Below, piece after piece: positions 48,741 to 64,000 of a stretch of 64,000 nucleotides of DNA (within the stretch, counting starts at the first letter, position 1; each line of letters starts with the position of its first letter). Source of the DNA: Urechis unicinctus (Eukaryota > Annelida > Polychaeta > Xenopneusta > Urechidae); contig CM067354.1 in NCBI GenBank assembly GCA_034190875.2, positions 4,825,815 through 4,889,814 of the forward strand, given 5' to 3'. A program made the position numbers and the translations under genes. Below the pieces are notes generated by a model. That model was not told the DNA's origin and did no database searches. It worked only from the letters and a program-made list of their open reading frames with translations.

Positions 48741-48841
48741 TTGGTAACGAAATAGTTTCAAAACAATTATTAGGAAAAAAGACAGGGTTATTACATGGAA
48801 GGAATTGGGTCATCCCAACGTAAACACAAATTCTACGGATC

Positions 48842-48892
48842 ATTGCCATTTCGCTTCTTCAGCTCTATTTCAATTGCTGCAAGGTCAGACGA
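48842..48892 (-). pseudogene. Possible SAP-like stub upstream of YqaJ
   Basis: The minus strand reads DLAAIEIELKKRNGNDP before a stop. 'L..IE.ELKKRN' resembles the first half of a SAP DNA-binding motif, which I recall at the N terminus of YqaJ proteins in invertebrates. The match is short and could be coincidental. Its position upstream of the nuclease exon on the same strand and inside the same inverted repeats supports it. Confidence 0.35.
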
Positions 48893-49051
48893 CCGTACTT
48901 ATCCATCAGTGATGATTTGCTTCAATCTTACCAACAATATAACTCGAAAGGTTTCAATCAAAAATAACCACGTTACGCAAACTTCTATGGTAATCAGTAT
49001 GTATTTGAATACCGGAATAAAGCGACGGACCGCATTGCTCCGTGGCGCCGC

Positions 49052-52000
49052 GTAGCGGATTAAACTCGAGGTCTCTCATTATTGTCAGTGACTATAGCTT
49101 TTAAACCTTACACAACCATCAAAACGCCTTCCACTAAAATTCGGATTATTGTTTTAGTACTGTGTTCTCTGTTATTAAAAAACATCACGACAGAATATGC
49201 AAATGAACTTAGCAGTACTAGATAATCGGTACTTTTTCGTGAGTGCATAATATTCATGATTATGTTAAGATAATTGCCAGCAGCACCCCATGATATTCCA
49301 AAACTGGCCTGTGTGACATATCCACATATCCAATATATCTATTTACACGAAATAGCAGTTTATATTTTTGATTGTCTTATAGCCATAGTAAACGGTGCAT
49401 GCTGCATTTGCACAATATATGTTTGCAATGAAATACGTCTCGCATGGTTGACTTCATAAGCCAAATTATGTTCCGGGCATTTTAGATATGTTTGTCATGC
49501 AACACGAATGCCAGAATGGTCAACTCTTTGTTCATGTAGAAAAATGTCTCACACCATCGTAAAGCCTCACAGTTATGTGGTCTTTTCTAATCAGGAATTA
49601 TGTGAGGGGATTTTAAACTGACGTTCGCATTATTCAATATTTCAAATGCCACTGCCAATCATTTTAGCCTACTTACAGATTCAATCATTATCGTTCATCG
49701 AGAAGTGATGAAAATCATATTTTGTATTCATACCATGAAAAGTGGTCAAGAATCAATATTGCAATATTGTTGACTTTATTCCAAACAAGTTGGAGAGCAT
49801 TCCTTTGAACAAGGCATGTACGTATGCATTGTTCAATAACCATGTATTGCTGCATGGTTTTTCATTGTGGTCGCAACATCAAATAATGATTTCTTCAACA
49901 TGTTAATGTACTATTTTAACATCCAACAAGTTATTACTGACAGGCCATGTTTCCTGAAGCCCTGTGTAATGCTTATTGTTTTTCATTTCGCATGTTTAGT
50001 AGATTGCTACGAGGTACAAATAAGTGGGTTTGAATCTATCTTATCTACTCAAAGCATTTGTTTTACAGGGTTCCGTCTTTTACTCCGCTCTCGTTTTCTC
50101 CGCTGGATATAGTGATACTATCACATGAACTGCCTCCTTTAGCAGCGAACGTTTCCTGCTCAATGCACAGGACTAAGACATTCAAACACCGTTTTAATCA
50201 GCAAAACAACGCATCAACAAGGTTGCAATGGCACCGTGTTATCGAACTACAATTGGCGGTCAATCATTTGTAACAGGCGAAACATTTTACATGCTATTCT
50301 AAAACACAGACGGCGATTTGCTGTGTGAACAGAAGTATATATGAGTTACTCTATTAAAGTTATGCGTAGGAGGAAATGAAATAGTAAATTGATGTTATGG
50401 TGTAAGAGGAAGCAAACCAGTTGTGGGTTAGGTGTATTACAATGTTATTACAATGCCAGAGGCTGGTTAAATATTGTTGAATAAAAAACATTACCGACAT
50501 TGGTTCGGAGCATTGCATTTGAGTGCTTATATGAAATTTATCATAATAGCTTGGAATTTGTTGATGATGTTCCGACCAAAGTATCAAATTATTTATCATG
50601 CACTCTTATTGTTTAGAATGCGTCTGTTATACACATGTCAGCGATTTAATCATTCATCATGTACTTCAGACCAAGTGCAATTGATGACGCACTTGCCCCG
50701 GCAGCCAGCCATAGTCAATTATCCTCGTACTTGGCGCGTGCAGCATCAATAAGAGAAAAGGACGGTAGAATAAATTATGAAACGCAAGTAATATAATCAT
50801 GGTTGATATTGTCGCTTCACCCAAGCAGTTGATACCTTGACCTGCACATATGACATCTAATCAAGCAGACATAAGCATGTTTAGCCCGATACAGTAGCAA
50901 TTACAAATATGCATGACTACCATAGAAACAGTGTATATGCGATGTACACGCACTCTGTCACGTAAGCACTGCGTTGCTTATGCACAAGGTGTTATTCACC
51001 ATAAAAGCAGCCCTTGATTTGAGTGCAGTATCAAAACCATAACAAACTCGCACAGGAGCTGACGCGGAGTACAAACACTGCCTGGTGTGCAAATAACGCG
51101 GGGATAATGTTCCCCATTATATAGCATTGCTAGTAACCTGATCACTCAATGTTGATAGATCGCATTCACGGATGTGTATATCCGGTAATAGCAACTTTAC
51201 AAACCGGACTGTCAAACGCTAGCGGTAAACGTCATGCCAGCACCTCGTCGAGGGGTGGGTGAACATAGTGTAAAATGTGTGGTGTAGTCTACATTCGTGA
51301 TACAACGCCAATACTATATTGCTATGACAACAGTTTGAAAATGAGAAAAAATAAGGTTATAGCGAATGTAAAAAAAACTGAACAGAATGACCATACGCCG
51401 TGGTGGAGATATTCTGGCCAGCAAGATGAGAAGGCAACTAACACGTACCACATCGAAAAGAAATTCGAAAGAGGCTCAGCTGTTTTCAAACTGGAAAGAT
51501 ACCGTTAATGTTATAATCCACGCTTATTTGCGTCAAGCGTTTCATTGAATAATTGCTGATAACATTCTACATATTGTTTTTGCGGAACCAGATTCTTGCG
51601 TATAATCTTTAATCACGACAGATGACATGCTGTACATACGCACCCTTCTACACAAGTAGTGCTGCAGTCAACGTCTCCAAGAGCTGGCTAGCATGATGAA
51701 TACATTCATCCCTTACAAGATAAATCTCACAAAGTATATATAAGCCATTATTGTTTGCATAGCATAGCCGATACCACCTCAAAATATTTCTTCCAACGAC
51801 GTGAAGACTCGACTCACGAAAGCACAATCTACCATGTATGACAACGCAAGTGAAGTAATTCGAAACGCATGACGTTTTCAGGCTGGTCAATGGCATTGAA
51901 AGTTTGTCAGATTGAATGGCCACCATGCAACACTTACGGCCAAAAGTATTGAACTCAAATGCTTCATATACTGACACGATCAGTCGCACTTACTATTATA

Positions 52001-55000
52001 AGCGTTCATCATTCTATCAATTATCCCATATATATTAGTAAATCGACCACAGTACTAGACAAATTATCGGTTGTCTGTGTTAACGCATTAATGAATAGAG
52101 ACCCAATAACAGTTAAGCTGCGTTTACGCATGTAATGGTCGGTATACGAAAATTTTCAATAATCGCCCAAGAATATTTTCTTTTACCAGTGTGTGACACA
52201 GCTAAGCAGTATGTCCAGTCAATTGAGCGACCCCTCTATTGCTTCAATATCCGTAGATAGAATCAGGCCACAGTACGACACTCACAGAGTACACTCTCAG
52301 CTTGATGCACGAAGACCGGAGTATTGCATTAAAATCGCAGCGTTCAATAATGTGAAGTGATATGGAATGTTGTGTAATGCACTACACAAATGCTTAATTC
52401 TTCTAATTGTCAAGCGCACTACAATGTATAAGAGAGATTAGGGAAATTCAATTTGACACCGAACTGTTATGAGGCAATGGCACTTTGCTCTTCTGAATTA
52501 CTAATCGCTATATATCGCATACATAGATTTACAGCATTGCAACCTACTAACGTGTTGTTCTCTGTTACGAACAAGAAGGAAACTTTTGAGAGCGATTTTA
52601 GCGTTTGCTCGCTACACGAGCCGTAATTTCGTGTGCTCAAGCTGCCATGGGCAATTAAATCAAGAAGTACAATATGGCCATTACGTTCTTCTGTATTTAT
52701 ACGGAAACAAGAACGCAAGCTGATTTGGAATGAGGTCTTGAACAGGATGCAGTAAGCGGGCAATACCAAACTGGGAGAATACATATCAACATATTGAATG
52801 GGTTTGTAGCTTAGCTGTACATGACATTGGCATAATATTAAACTGGGAGCACTTCGCTAACGTAAGACGATATATCAAATTCAAATTACATCAGTCTTGA
52901 GGTCCATTTTATATTACTGAATCCATGTATGTTAATTGGTCATAACACACAGTCACCAAATGCGTTTTAGATATATAGGATCGCCTAACGAGTTGTGATA
53001 CCACATTTATTATACGCTGCAACAAATGTCTCAACGAGTCATCTCTCTTTACTAGAACATCTCAAAACAACTGGACTGCGACAATTGCTGCTCATCTGCA
53101 AATTGAATGGGAAACAATCATACAATGTATGTCATCACCTTAATTACGCTTGCTTAGGCCGACCGTAAAAATAATGACCACCAACGCCGATATGTTTGGT
53201 CCATTGTCCATGTTTATACCAGTCCCCAATTTTCATCAAATGACTTACGCGATGTGACAGGTGATTGTATGATTTACTTGACGACGCACACTAGAGGTTT
53301 GCATGTAGCTAGCTTCTGAAGAAACCACTTATCTTATGTCTGTCGTAGATATCCACTCGTAGGTAAACGACTGGGTTTTAAGTCATGGGCCCTGCAATGG
53401 TAACAAGTGAGTGACTAATGTAGACGTCCCTATTCATGCATAAAGTCAACAATGTACCTAAAGGTGACTGATTCATGTCACCAAAACGGGGTATATATGC
53501 TGGAGGGGGGGGAGAGGAATGGTTGTATGTATATTCATTGTTTAATATTTGAACTGTTTCATTATTTAAGACAAGATCTCATACAGATGCTTACTCAAAA
53601 CGTTTTGTCAGCTATTCCTTTTTAGGACACATATGATTTCCCATATGACGACAACATGAACAGGAAAATCATAAATGAGTTTACTTCGTACAACATCTCT
53701 TACAAGCGTTGGAACATTTATAGCAATATCTAGCTGCAGCAAAAAGCCTCAGTATGCAAGCGTACAAAAGATGCTCATGCAACCAAGATAAGCCTGGAAA
53801 CCAGAAAACAGCGTCATATTGTAGCCGGTATATTTACAATGTGCGTTTCTAGTGATATCATAGACACATAAGCATCATATATTTTGTGTCATGGATAACA
53901 CTCATATGAGGGGAAATATACAACAATGTAATTCAGCGCTGTTAAATTCGTTACAAAATTGTCATTATTTTGGGATAAATACCTTTGAAAGCTTTGATAC
54001 GAAAGGAGGAGGTAAGTTACGGAGCGGCAAGCTTTTAATGCTTTAATATTTGTTAAATTTTGTTTATGAATTTTCCATTAATTGCACCGAATGGTAAACA
54101 GCATCACCTGTCAATGTTTTGAAATTGTGCCATGTTTCGTGTGTATAATAAAATCAGCATGTGCATTTATGCAAAAGTTATCAAAGGCGTCTAATGACGA
54201 CCCATAACTAATGCCAGTTGAATGAATAATATTCACGACCTATATCAAAAGCTAGGCTTCAATATCAACCCCACCGATGACTCATGAAGCCTTCAGGGAA
54301 ATGACAAAAGATAATGGGCCAGTATAATTAAATATTAATCTTTGGCATCAATTATTAACTTGAGAATGAAAGAGTGGCGACGCGCGTTTTAAGGCAGGTA
54401 ATGAAATAAAAGTATTAGCATTCAAATCCTCTGTAATTTGATATATGATGCCTAAGATATCGTTATTCAGTCTTTCAAACTGCTATAGCTTATTCAGTTT
54501 ACTCAATGATGTGTGTATTCCGTAGTAACAAATGTATAGAAAAGACAGATAATTGCACCCTGCTGCCAAGCTGCTTTACCAATGCGATGCCATTAATATT
54601 TCTGCCAGGTCAGCTCTTTGACACGAATATGATATTGTAAACATATTTTGCTTGCACATTGATTGCCTTCGTGCTCTAAATACGAGGTGTAAGGCATTTG
54701 TAAAGATATCCGTGGTGTGGCGAAGGCTGTGGCAAATTAATGTTGATCATCTTTAAGCGATGATGGTTTGTCCCAGTGACTGTTAAAACTCATCTGAATG
54801 CAGAAAGAGAAATCACGGCAACGACTAAGGAACAAAACGCTTGTATGCAAGTAAATACCATCAAATTCTCAAACATGAGCTGATGAGGTGGATGGGTTGT
54901 ATGAGCCCACCAAGCTTGAGCCTGTATAATTCGATTGATAGTCACATACTTTAATGTGATCCATATTGGTAAGCAAAGGGTATAAGAATGTGATGATGGC

Positions 55001-58000
55001 CACAGTGAAAAACCAACATATGCTGTTGAATCTCCAAGTTGAATATTTTATACTTTGCAAGGAGTGGCTGTAGTATCAATGCAGCGTATTAATGACAGAG
55101 CCTATGTGTACAACATTGATACATCAATCATTGGTCTGAGTAAGAGTATAGCATTATGTTGTAAATAATCCTACAACATATCAATGGAACGTTTGGCTTG
55201 TCCACACACGCATCATACTTAGTGATTATCATTTCTGGTGACCCGGCTTACCACAAACAGAAAGCTATTAGCGTACCTGTGCATCACAGAGGAAGCATGT
55301 GGCGCGTACAATGCTTTCGTAATAAGCAATTCAACCTGATTATATTTAGATCAATCTCATTAAGACATCTCAGTGCAATTTGCATTGTGATGCTGTGAAT
55401 TTTTGTTATGCTAACATTGATGTGATACATAAAAGTGCTGCAATAAATAATGACCGGCATTGTTTTAACCTACTAACCATGCTTGTGGAGGCTGTGAGCT
55501 ACGGGGAAGGGGCTAAAATTTTTGCTGGCTAGCGCTTGTCAGGTTGTTTTCATAGAAAATTTGGTGGTGATAATATCTCCGTTAATAAGCTAACCGATGA
55601 TCTAATAAAAATATACTTTTCAGCCATACTGTCATCTTAATAAGCAATGGTTAGCCTGCATACCCTTGGATACACCACATCGATAGATCAAGACTAACCA
55701 GATTAATATTACAGTGCCCTCATAGGAGATTTTTCTAGGGTTAGATGTATCATTACGAAGCACGCACCACAATATCGCAATAGGGCTTTGTTATGATGAC
55801 TAAAAGCGGCACATCACTGTGCCACATACTACGTCAATACGAAGGTTTATGTACGGCTAATTCCCTAATTACTGAATGTGCTTTAGACAAATTGCATTTC
55901 AGATGTGCGGGACCACAAGTGAACAAGTTCCATTGTCAGCAATGTTTTGTTTTGGAAATACAACGAATCTCAAAGCATAATTCCTGGAACTATGTAAAAC
56001 AACGACTTGTCTGTATGAGGCATAGTTTATATAATACATATGTTGATCGATGTTGCGACCAAAACATGCATGGAAGGCTTTTCATAACGCAATTCTCTGT
56101 TGAATCAAGGTAACGCAATTGGCATTTGTCAATGTTGGCTTTATTTCGTTTCGCTTGAGCCAACTCCACACTAATCTTATTATCTAAATTAGCATCACTT
56201 GACCTTTTAGCAATAACCACCAACACGTTCGTTACTGTAGGTCATTTTATGCCATGCATGTAAGTAGTAAATCGAAAGAAAACTTGGAAACTTCTTGTTG
56301 ATGCAAATTCCATGCCGGCGGTCAAAAGCTATTTTTGGGCCAGGATATAGGTTTTGTGTTTTTGTGTTTCCGCTGTGCCCCTCTGACACAATCATACCAG
56401 CACACAATCCGATAAAAGGTGCATAACTTGAGTTATAACGTGAATAGCGGAAGGCTTCAATGCAGCCAACGAACGCAAAGGTTACAAGAAATTAGCCGAG
56501 AAGGTGCAAAGCAAAATGTTATACATACTTTCCCACTGGTTTCTTGCTTAACAAATAGCAACATGGCTGGCCGAGGTGGGGAGGTGTCTATCAACTTTTC
56601 ACCCATTTGTTACTCTGCTATTGCTCATGATTCTGATACCATTCTTGTATGGGTATGCTGCTTTTTATTTCATGGCATTGCTACTTACCTGACATTTTCT
56701 TGTCAATCGCAAAGTGCAATGAATATGACCATTTTAACCTTCGACACTTCAAAAGATTAGCATGATTCCAGGGGGTGATATTTTCAAGGCACACTAAGCA
56801 TGCCACGCAATGTTCAGGATGTCATTTGTTTTCCTTTCATGCATGGAATGTAATTAACCTAACCTCACTCCATGCCATAAAATCATTATTGCACAACAAT
56901 CACGATTTCTTCTGTAGAACCCGACCTCCCAATAATAGATTGCAATGACTAATGAACGCTCAATATGACAGAGTTATTGTATTTGTTCTAACTGCCTTTG
57001 GCAACTTGTCTTGTATAACCAACTTATCCCGTCCGCCGGTAGGGCAATTGACATATGTTTGACAGTTGATATGCTATGGATGAGACAGATAACACTAGCG
57101 TTTTGCAGTTAGCCCGTGTTATTGATGCACTGTTCAGTTGCGGCACAATATACCAATGTTGGTACCTTGATATTGCAATTAAATAGTAGCTGTTTACGCA
57201 GACAGAACCCACACATCGTTAAATCGAGTAGCATGGTAAATTGCAGAAATGAACGGACCGTAATTATTCCGCTGTCGGCGTTAAAACCCCTTATTAAATG
57301 TCATTAAGAACATTTGTGTTGCCTCGTATTTGCAGACCAAACAAGTCCGGCCCGTTTAGGGTTAGGTGACAGGGCCTAGATGACAGATTGGTCCAATTAC
57401 GTCTACTGGGGGTTATTGCCGCGGTTTGCCATTATTATTAACGAATACATTGAATATATTGAGTGGTTATGGAACTTTTGATTTATTATAAATGATAGTT
57501 AGTAGCTGTTGCATCGCACTTTCTTACTGTCAATAGCGCCTTTTTGGCTTTGCACCGTTTGATACACCGCTCGATACGCAGTACTTTGCTGTTCGTGGGG
57601 TAGAATGTTCCACAATTAAGGTTTTTCTTAGAAGGGTCGGATAGTGTGAACAAGCGTGTGTTATGGGCTGACACCGGCCGTTTGGCTACCATATTTGTTA
57701 AGAGCACACTTACTTCACACACAATGAAACATGATAAGGAATATGATGAAACACTGCATTACAAGAAGTTCAGATGCTTTAACACACCCAGTAAATATTA
57801 AACGGTATTACCAAAGAAATTGTAGTTGCACTTACACTTATAAGTCTATTTACGATTTTTTGCATTTAGCATGCAGGTTCTAACATCGCCTCTTGTAGTA
57901 AGATAAATACAGCTGCCAGACTAACGCGACAACGCTGCAGTCGCTTGTATATGAAATGCTTAATATGATCAGTGCATCTTTTCGTTATTCATTTAAGATG

Positions 58001-60017
58001 GTACATAATGATCGGATTATGTTCTTACGGACGGTATTCTGTAAATGCCTCGTCGTCACACAGAAGAGCTCATAGCAAAGCCAAGAGGTTTGGCTTCAAC
58101 TAGTGGCATTTATAATGTGCATATGAGAACATTCCACGCGTTGATCAAGTCCGAAGCTACTTGATGATGTCCTGCTCAAATAGTGTGGCAGGACAGCGCG
58201 AGTGAATTCTTAGCATACAGCTTCCCATGTATTTATCCTGCGCAATTGATGAGTGCTGTTGTTACAGCGTACAATACGAATAATGTTTTCTAACTTTACA
58301 AATTTCCAAAATCATTTTCAATCGTACAACTGTCAGTACCTTAACCCACCCATTGCACGATTTGAGAGCTAAGGATTGAAGAGGTGGGGGAAGGGGAGGG
58401 TGTGGTAAGACGGCGGGATTACCTAGTACGCGTTTTCCACCTTGATTTCAAAAATGATGTGCAGCTATGGTAGGACCATCGTTATTAGTTTTACAACGGT
58501 TTGCAACACAAAAGTATTATGAATATCGTTTTATTGATATTCTTGGCCAATTGTTGGCCTTTGTGCATTCGCGTTCAGACATCATCCTGGTTGATCATGA
58601 TGTATGAAGTTGATATTGTTAATACGTATAACAAATCCCCGGCATTCAATTAAGTACGAATGGCGCCGATGTTGTATAATAATCTATTCAGCCTCCAACT
58701 CTCACACTTCAACGATTTTCTGTATGCGTGAACATGGGCTTTGAATGCATCTCATACGCATACATAAGTTGGCTAGAATATGGTTATAAATTAAAAATGT
58801 GTCGCTGATGCGCTTTTGCAAAAGCTGCTGGATGATTTGCCTTGTACTGTAACGCAAACAAGGGTACATTCAGCAACATATAACAATTGCTTGGGATATT
58901 CAAACGGATATGTTTGCATTGTTGAGGCATCATGTGGAAGCGCACGTGCTGATGCATTTTACAGCAGTGTAACCTAGCTCAGAATTAATTATCCGATTTT
59001 GCTATTAATAAAGCTATTTTCGTCAAAGTGACTAATAATACCGAAGCGCTGTTTAATATGTGCTACTAAACATTACCCATCCAATGACATCAATCTTGAT
59101 CGGGGAACGACCTTTCATGGACCTTTCGGCCGTTTGAGGCTATTGCGCGGCCTAAATATCAACATAAATGAATGCAGATTGTAATTAGTAAATTAATCTT
59201 GGCGAGACGGCTGCTCGTCCAGAAAAAAGCAGGTTTTGGCGTAAGTCAGTTTTCAGACAATGTAGGAAGTATATTGCATATTTTAGTTGTATAATATTGT
59301 AAGATAATTAGAATTAGAATTTGTGATAGATGTACATTTAGTCATTACTAAATTATGTCATTCAGTAATCACAGAGGCTGAAACTACAGCATGGAGTCAC
59401 GAATAGGCTTTGAGGCAGCTAATATAATCAAATGTCCTATATGACACAGCATGACTTTTTTGTATATGTAACGCAATCAACAAATTTCACTTTTTAGTCA
59501 AAGTAATAAAACAATATATCCATGGAAATTTCGGACTGTGTCCAATAGAGACCCCCTATATTTAAGAGCCACAAAGGATTCGCCGTTGAAACAAATATTC
59601 CTTACCGTTGACCAATATACTCTGTCCTCGGGAATGTAACCTGCTATATGCATGATACTTACGGCTATTAAGTTATGCATAGCCCCACCAGTTTGGCAGG
59701 TTTGTGGATGTACTAAGATAGTTGCAGCTAGCAATGGCTGACTATATTAAGAAGCAGATCTTGAGGATGAATATATGAAATAATAAATGACGCCTCATCA
59801 AGTGATGTAGACTGAACTCAATGGATCATTGCAGTGCATGCAGCTAACACTACACCGGTACAACGTAAACATGGTTCAATGAGGTGCATTATAATTATTT
59901 AAGAAAACAATCAGTTCACGAGACCAGTACCAGGAATTCGGAGATGACATGGAATCAAGCACATCATCTTTGAAGTAGTCCCTGACAAAAACCTCATATT
60001 TTGCAACCATAGCAGAA
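49052..60017. other. Gene-poor stretch
   Basis: Eleven kilobases in which all frames are under about 115 codons and none shows a domain or splice-linked partner. A short G-rich tract lies near 53506. No repeat family was recognised. Confidence 0.55.
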
Positions 60018-60740
60018 ATAAAGTTATTGTTACGGGTTACAGAAACTTATATCCATGCTCTTAGAGGTAAAAACCACGAGATGACAAAGTCGACTGTTTG
60101 TACAAAACAACAGGCCCTGAATCTGTTAAAAGTAGTCGTGTTGACTGTTGAGGGTCAGTAGGGTGTTCACACTGACCAGGTTGGGTACATTACGGACAAC
60201 AAAATCCGGTGAACCTATATCTGATTGACATGGGTCAGTGACCCAGACATAGTGACCATGTCCGTCTTGATTGTGGCTTTGCATAGCCTGCCAAACTGGG
60301 TGGACTTTAATGCAATAAACTTCTCACTGATAATTATTCATAACTGATAGTTCATCAGTAATACAAATACATTGGTATAAATTGGTAAGTCTACAAATAA
60401 TCAATCAGAATATTACTTGGTTCCCTTAGGTGTGTTGATGTGGTATTCCTGGCCAACATCTTCTACTCAACTTAAGTTGTTGTTGCGATCATTAGCTTCA
60501 AGTCTGCAGAAAAGATGGCAACACCTGAATTAACCACAACTGTATTGATTGGGTTATACATATGTGGCGATTACAAGCAGTTTCCTAACAATCCCCATAC
60601 CCAGACTTCTGCTTGTATTTAACTAGGTAGAATGGTGTATGTGTAGGGGGGGGGTGTCAGGGTAGGAAACATGTGTTCTGGTTATTTATAAGTCAACTGC
60701 AACAGATTATCTGATCGAAGGGGGGACGAATTGGCATAAA
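60018..60740 (-). pseudogene. Second, heavily decayed YqaJ copy with shared 3' flank
   Basis: 60018-60310 aligns with 48174-48540 in the same orientation. Shared words are CACGAGATGACAAA, GTGCAAAACAAC/GTACAAAACAAC, GGCCCTGAAT, CACTGACCAGGT and GCCAAACTGGG. A second block, 60596-60740, aligns with 48610-48730 through GTGTTCTGG, TATTTATAA, CAACTGCA and ATCTGATCGAA, followed by G-runs. About 285 bases with no counterpart lie between the blocks. Stops in all frames mean it encodes nothing. The shared flank shows that both copies come from one dispersed repeat unit and not from a lone nuclease gene. Confidence 0.75.

Positions 60741-64000
<3,260 letters not shown>

Larger units (their letters stand above)
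47981..49051 (-). mobile_element. Short inverted-repeat element carrying YqaJ exon
   Basis: The 25 bases at 47981-48005 are the inverse of 49027-49051 at 22 of 25 positions (core GAGCAATGCGGTCC). Between them lie, on the minus strand, a short SAP-like stub and a YqaJ nuclease exon. The left end is also part of an 11-base inverted pair, GACCGCATTGC (47955-47965) and GCAATGCGGTC (47994-48004). No target duplication is evident and no transposase is present. It looks like an internally deleted or non-autonomous member of a family that carried a YqaJ gene. The superfamily is unknown. Confidence 0.5.

Noticed and set aside
48573-48849. Proline-rich frames on the minus strand
   Set aside because: The proline runs are the poly-G tract read on the other strand.

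Overview
The window is eukaryotic. Coding pieces are split by GT-AG introns, there is a THAP zinc-finger exon, long (TA)n tracts are common, and almost all recognisable protein-coding DNA belongs to animal-type transposable elements: non-LTR retrotransposons (LINEs), hAT-like and TNP2-like DNA transposons, a MITE-like element and YqaJ-nuclease repeats. The mix fits an aquatic invertebrate such as a cnidarian, sponge or mollusc, but the sequence alone does not settle the phylum. I see no intact host gene, and no LTR element or virus copy.

Layout. 1-4.2 kb: gene-poor, with a THAP pseudo-exon behind a CRE-like site and blocks of a diverged repeat that recur in the same order at 9.85-11.66 kb. 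4.77-9.42 kb: remains of a two-gene DNA transposon, with a subterminal GGGCCAAT-type repeat cluster, a TNP2/DUF4218-like transposase broken by frame changes, a structured SINE-like hairpin element, and a six-exon accessory gene resembling DUF4806-type proteins. 12-17.6 kb: nothing recognisable.

17.67-30.2 kb is the richest part, a three-level nest. A 5'-truncated CR1/L2-group LINE (minus strand) was hit inside its endonuclease region by a 9,983-bp hAT-like transposon at 20006-29988. That element has matching ends (TAGGGTGGCT / TAGTGTGGCT) and an 8-bp target duplication (GAGAGTAT / AAGAGTAT). Its multi-exon minus-strand transposase carries an AT-hook and the motifs HWDGK, FDTTASN, CRHH and VVNDCSER. 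It later received two more LINEs: one lies wholly in a transposase intron (about 21.6-23.4 kb), and the other is a nearly full-length endonuclease + reverse transcriptase element (about 23.87-27.75 kb).

30.2-41 kb is gene-poor with large TA and GA/TC microsatellites. 41.08-42.02 kb holds a decayed multi-exon gene with an ETS-like promoter site. 42.55-43.93 kb is a non-autonomous PIF/Harbinger-like element with a 3-bp duplication. 47.98-49.05 kb is a short element bounded by inverted repeats that contains a YqaJ (lambda-exonuclease-like) nuclease exon. A second, more decayed copy lies at 60.02-60.74 kb. The remaining tens of kilobases show no gene I can support.

The elements do not form a host pathway; they record successive insertions. 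Relative order can be read from the nesting: CR1/L2-like LINE first, hAT-like element second, the two internal LINEs last.
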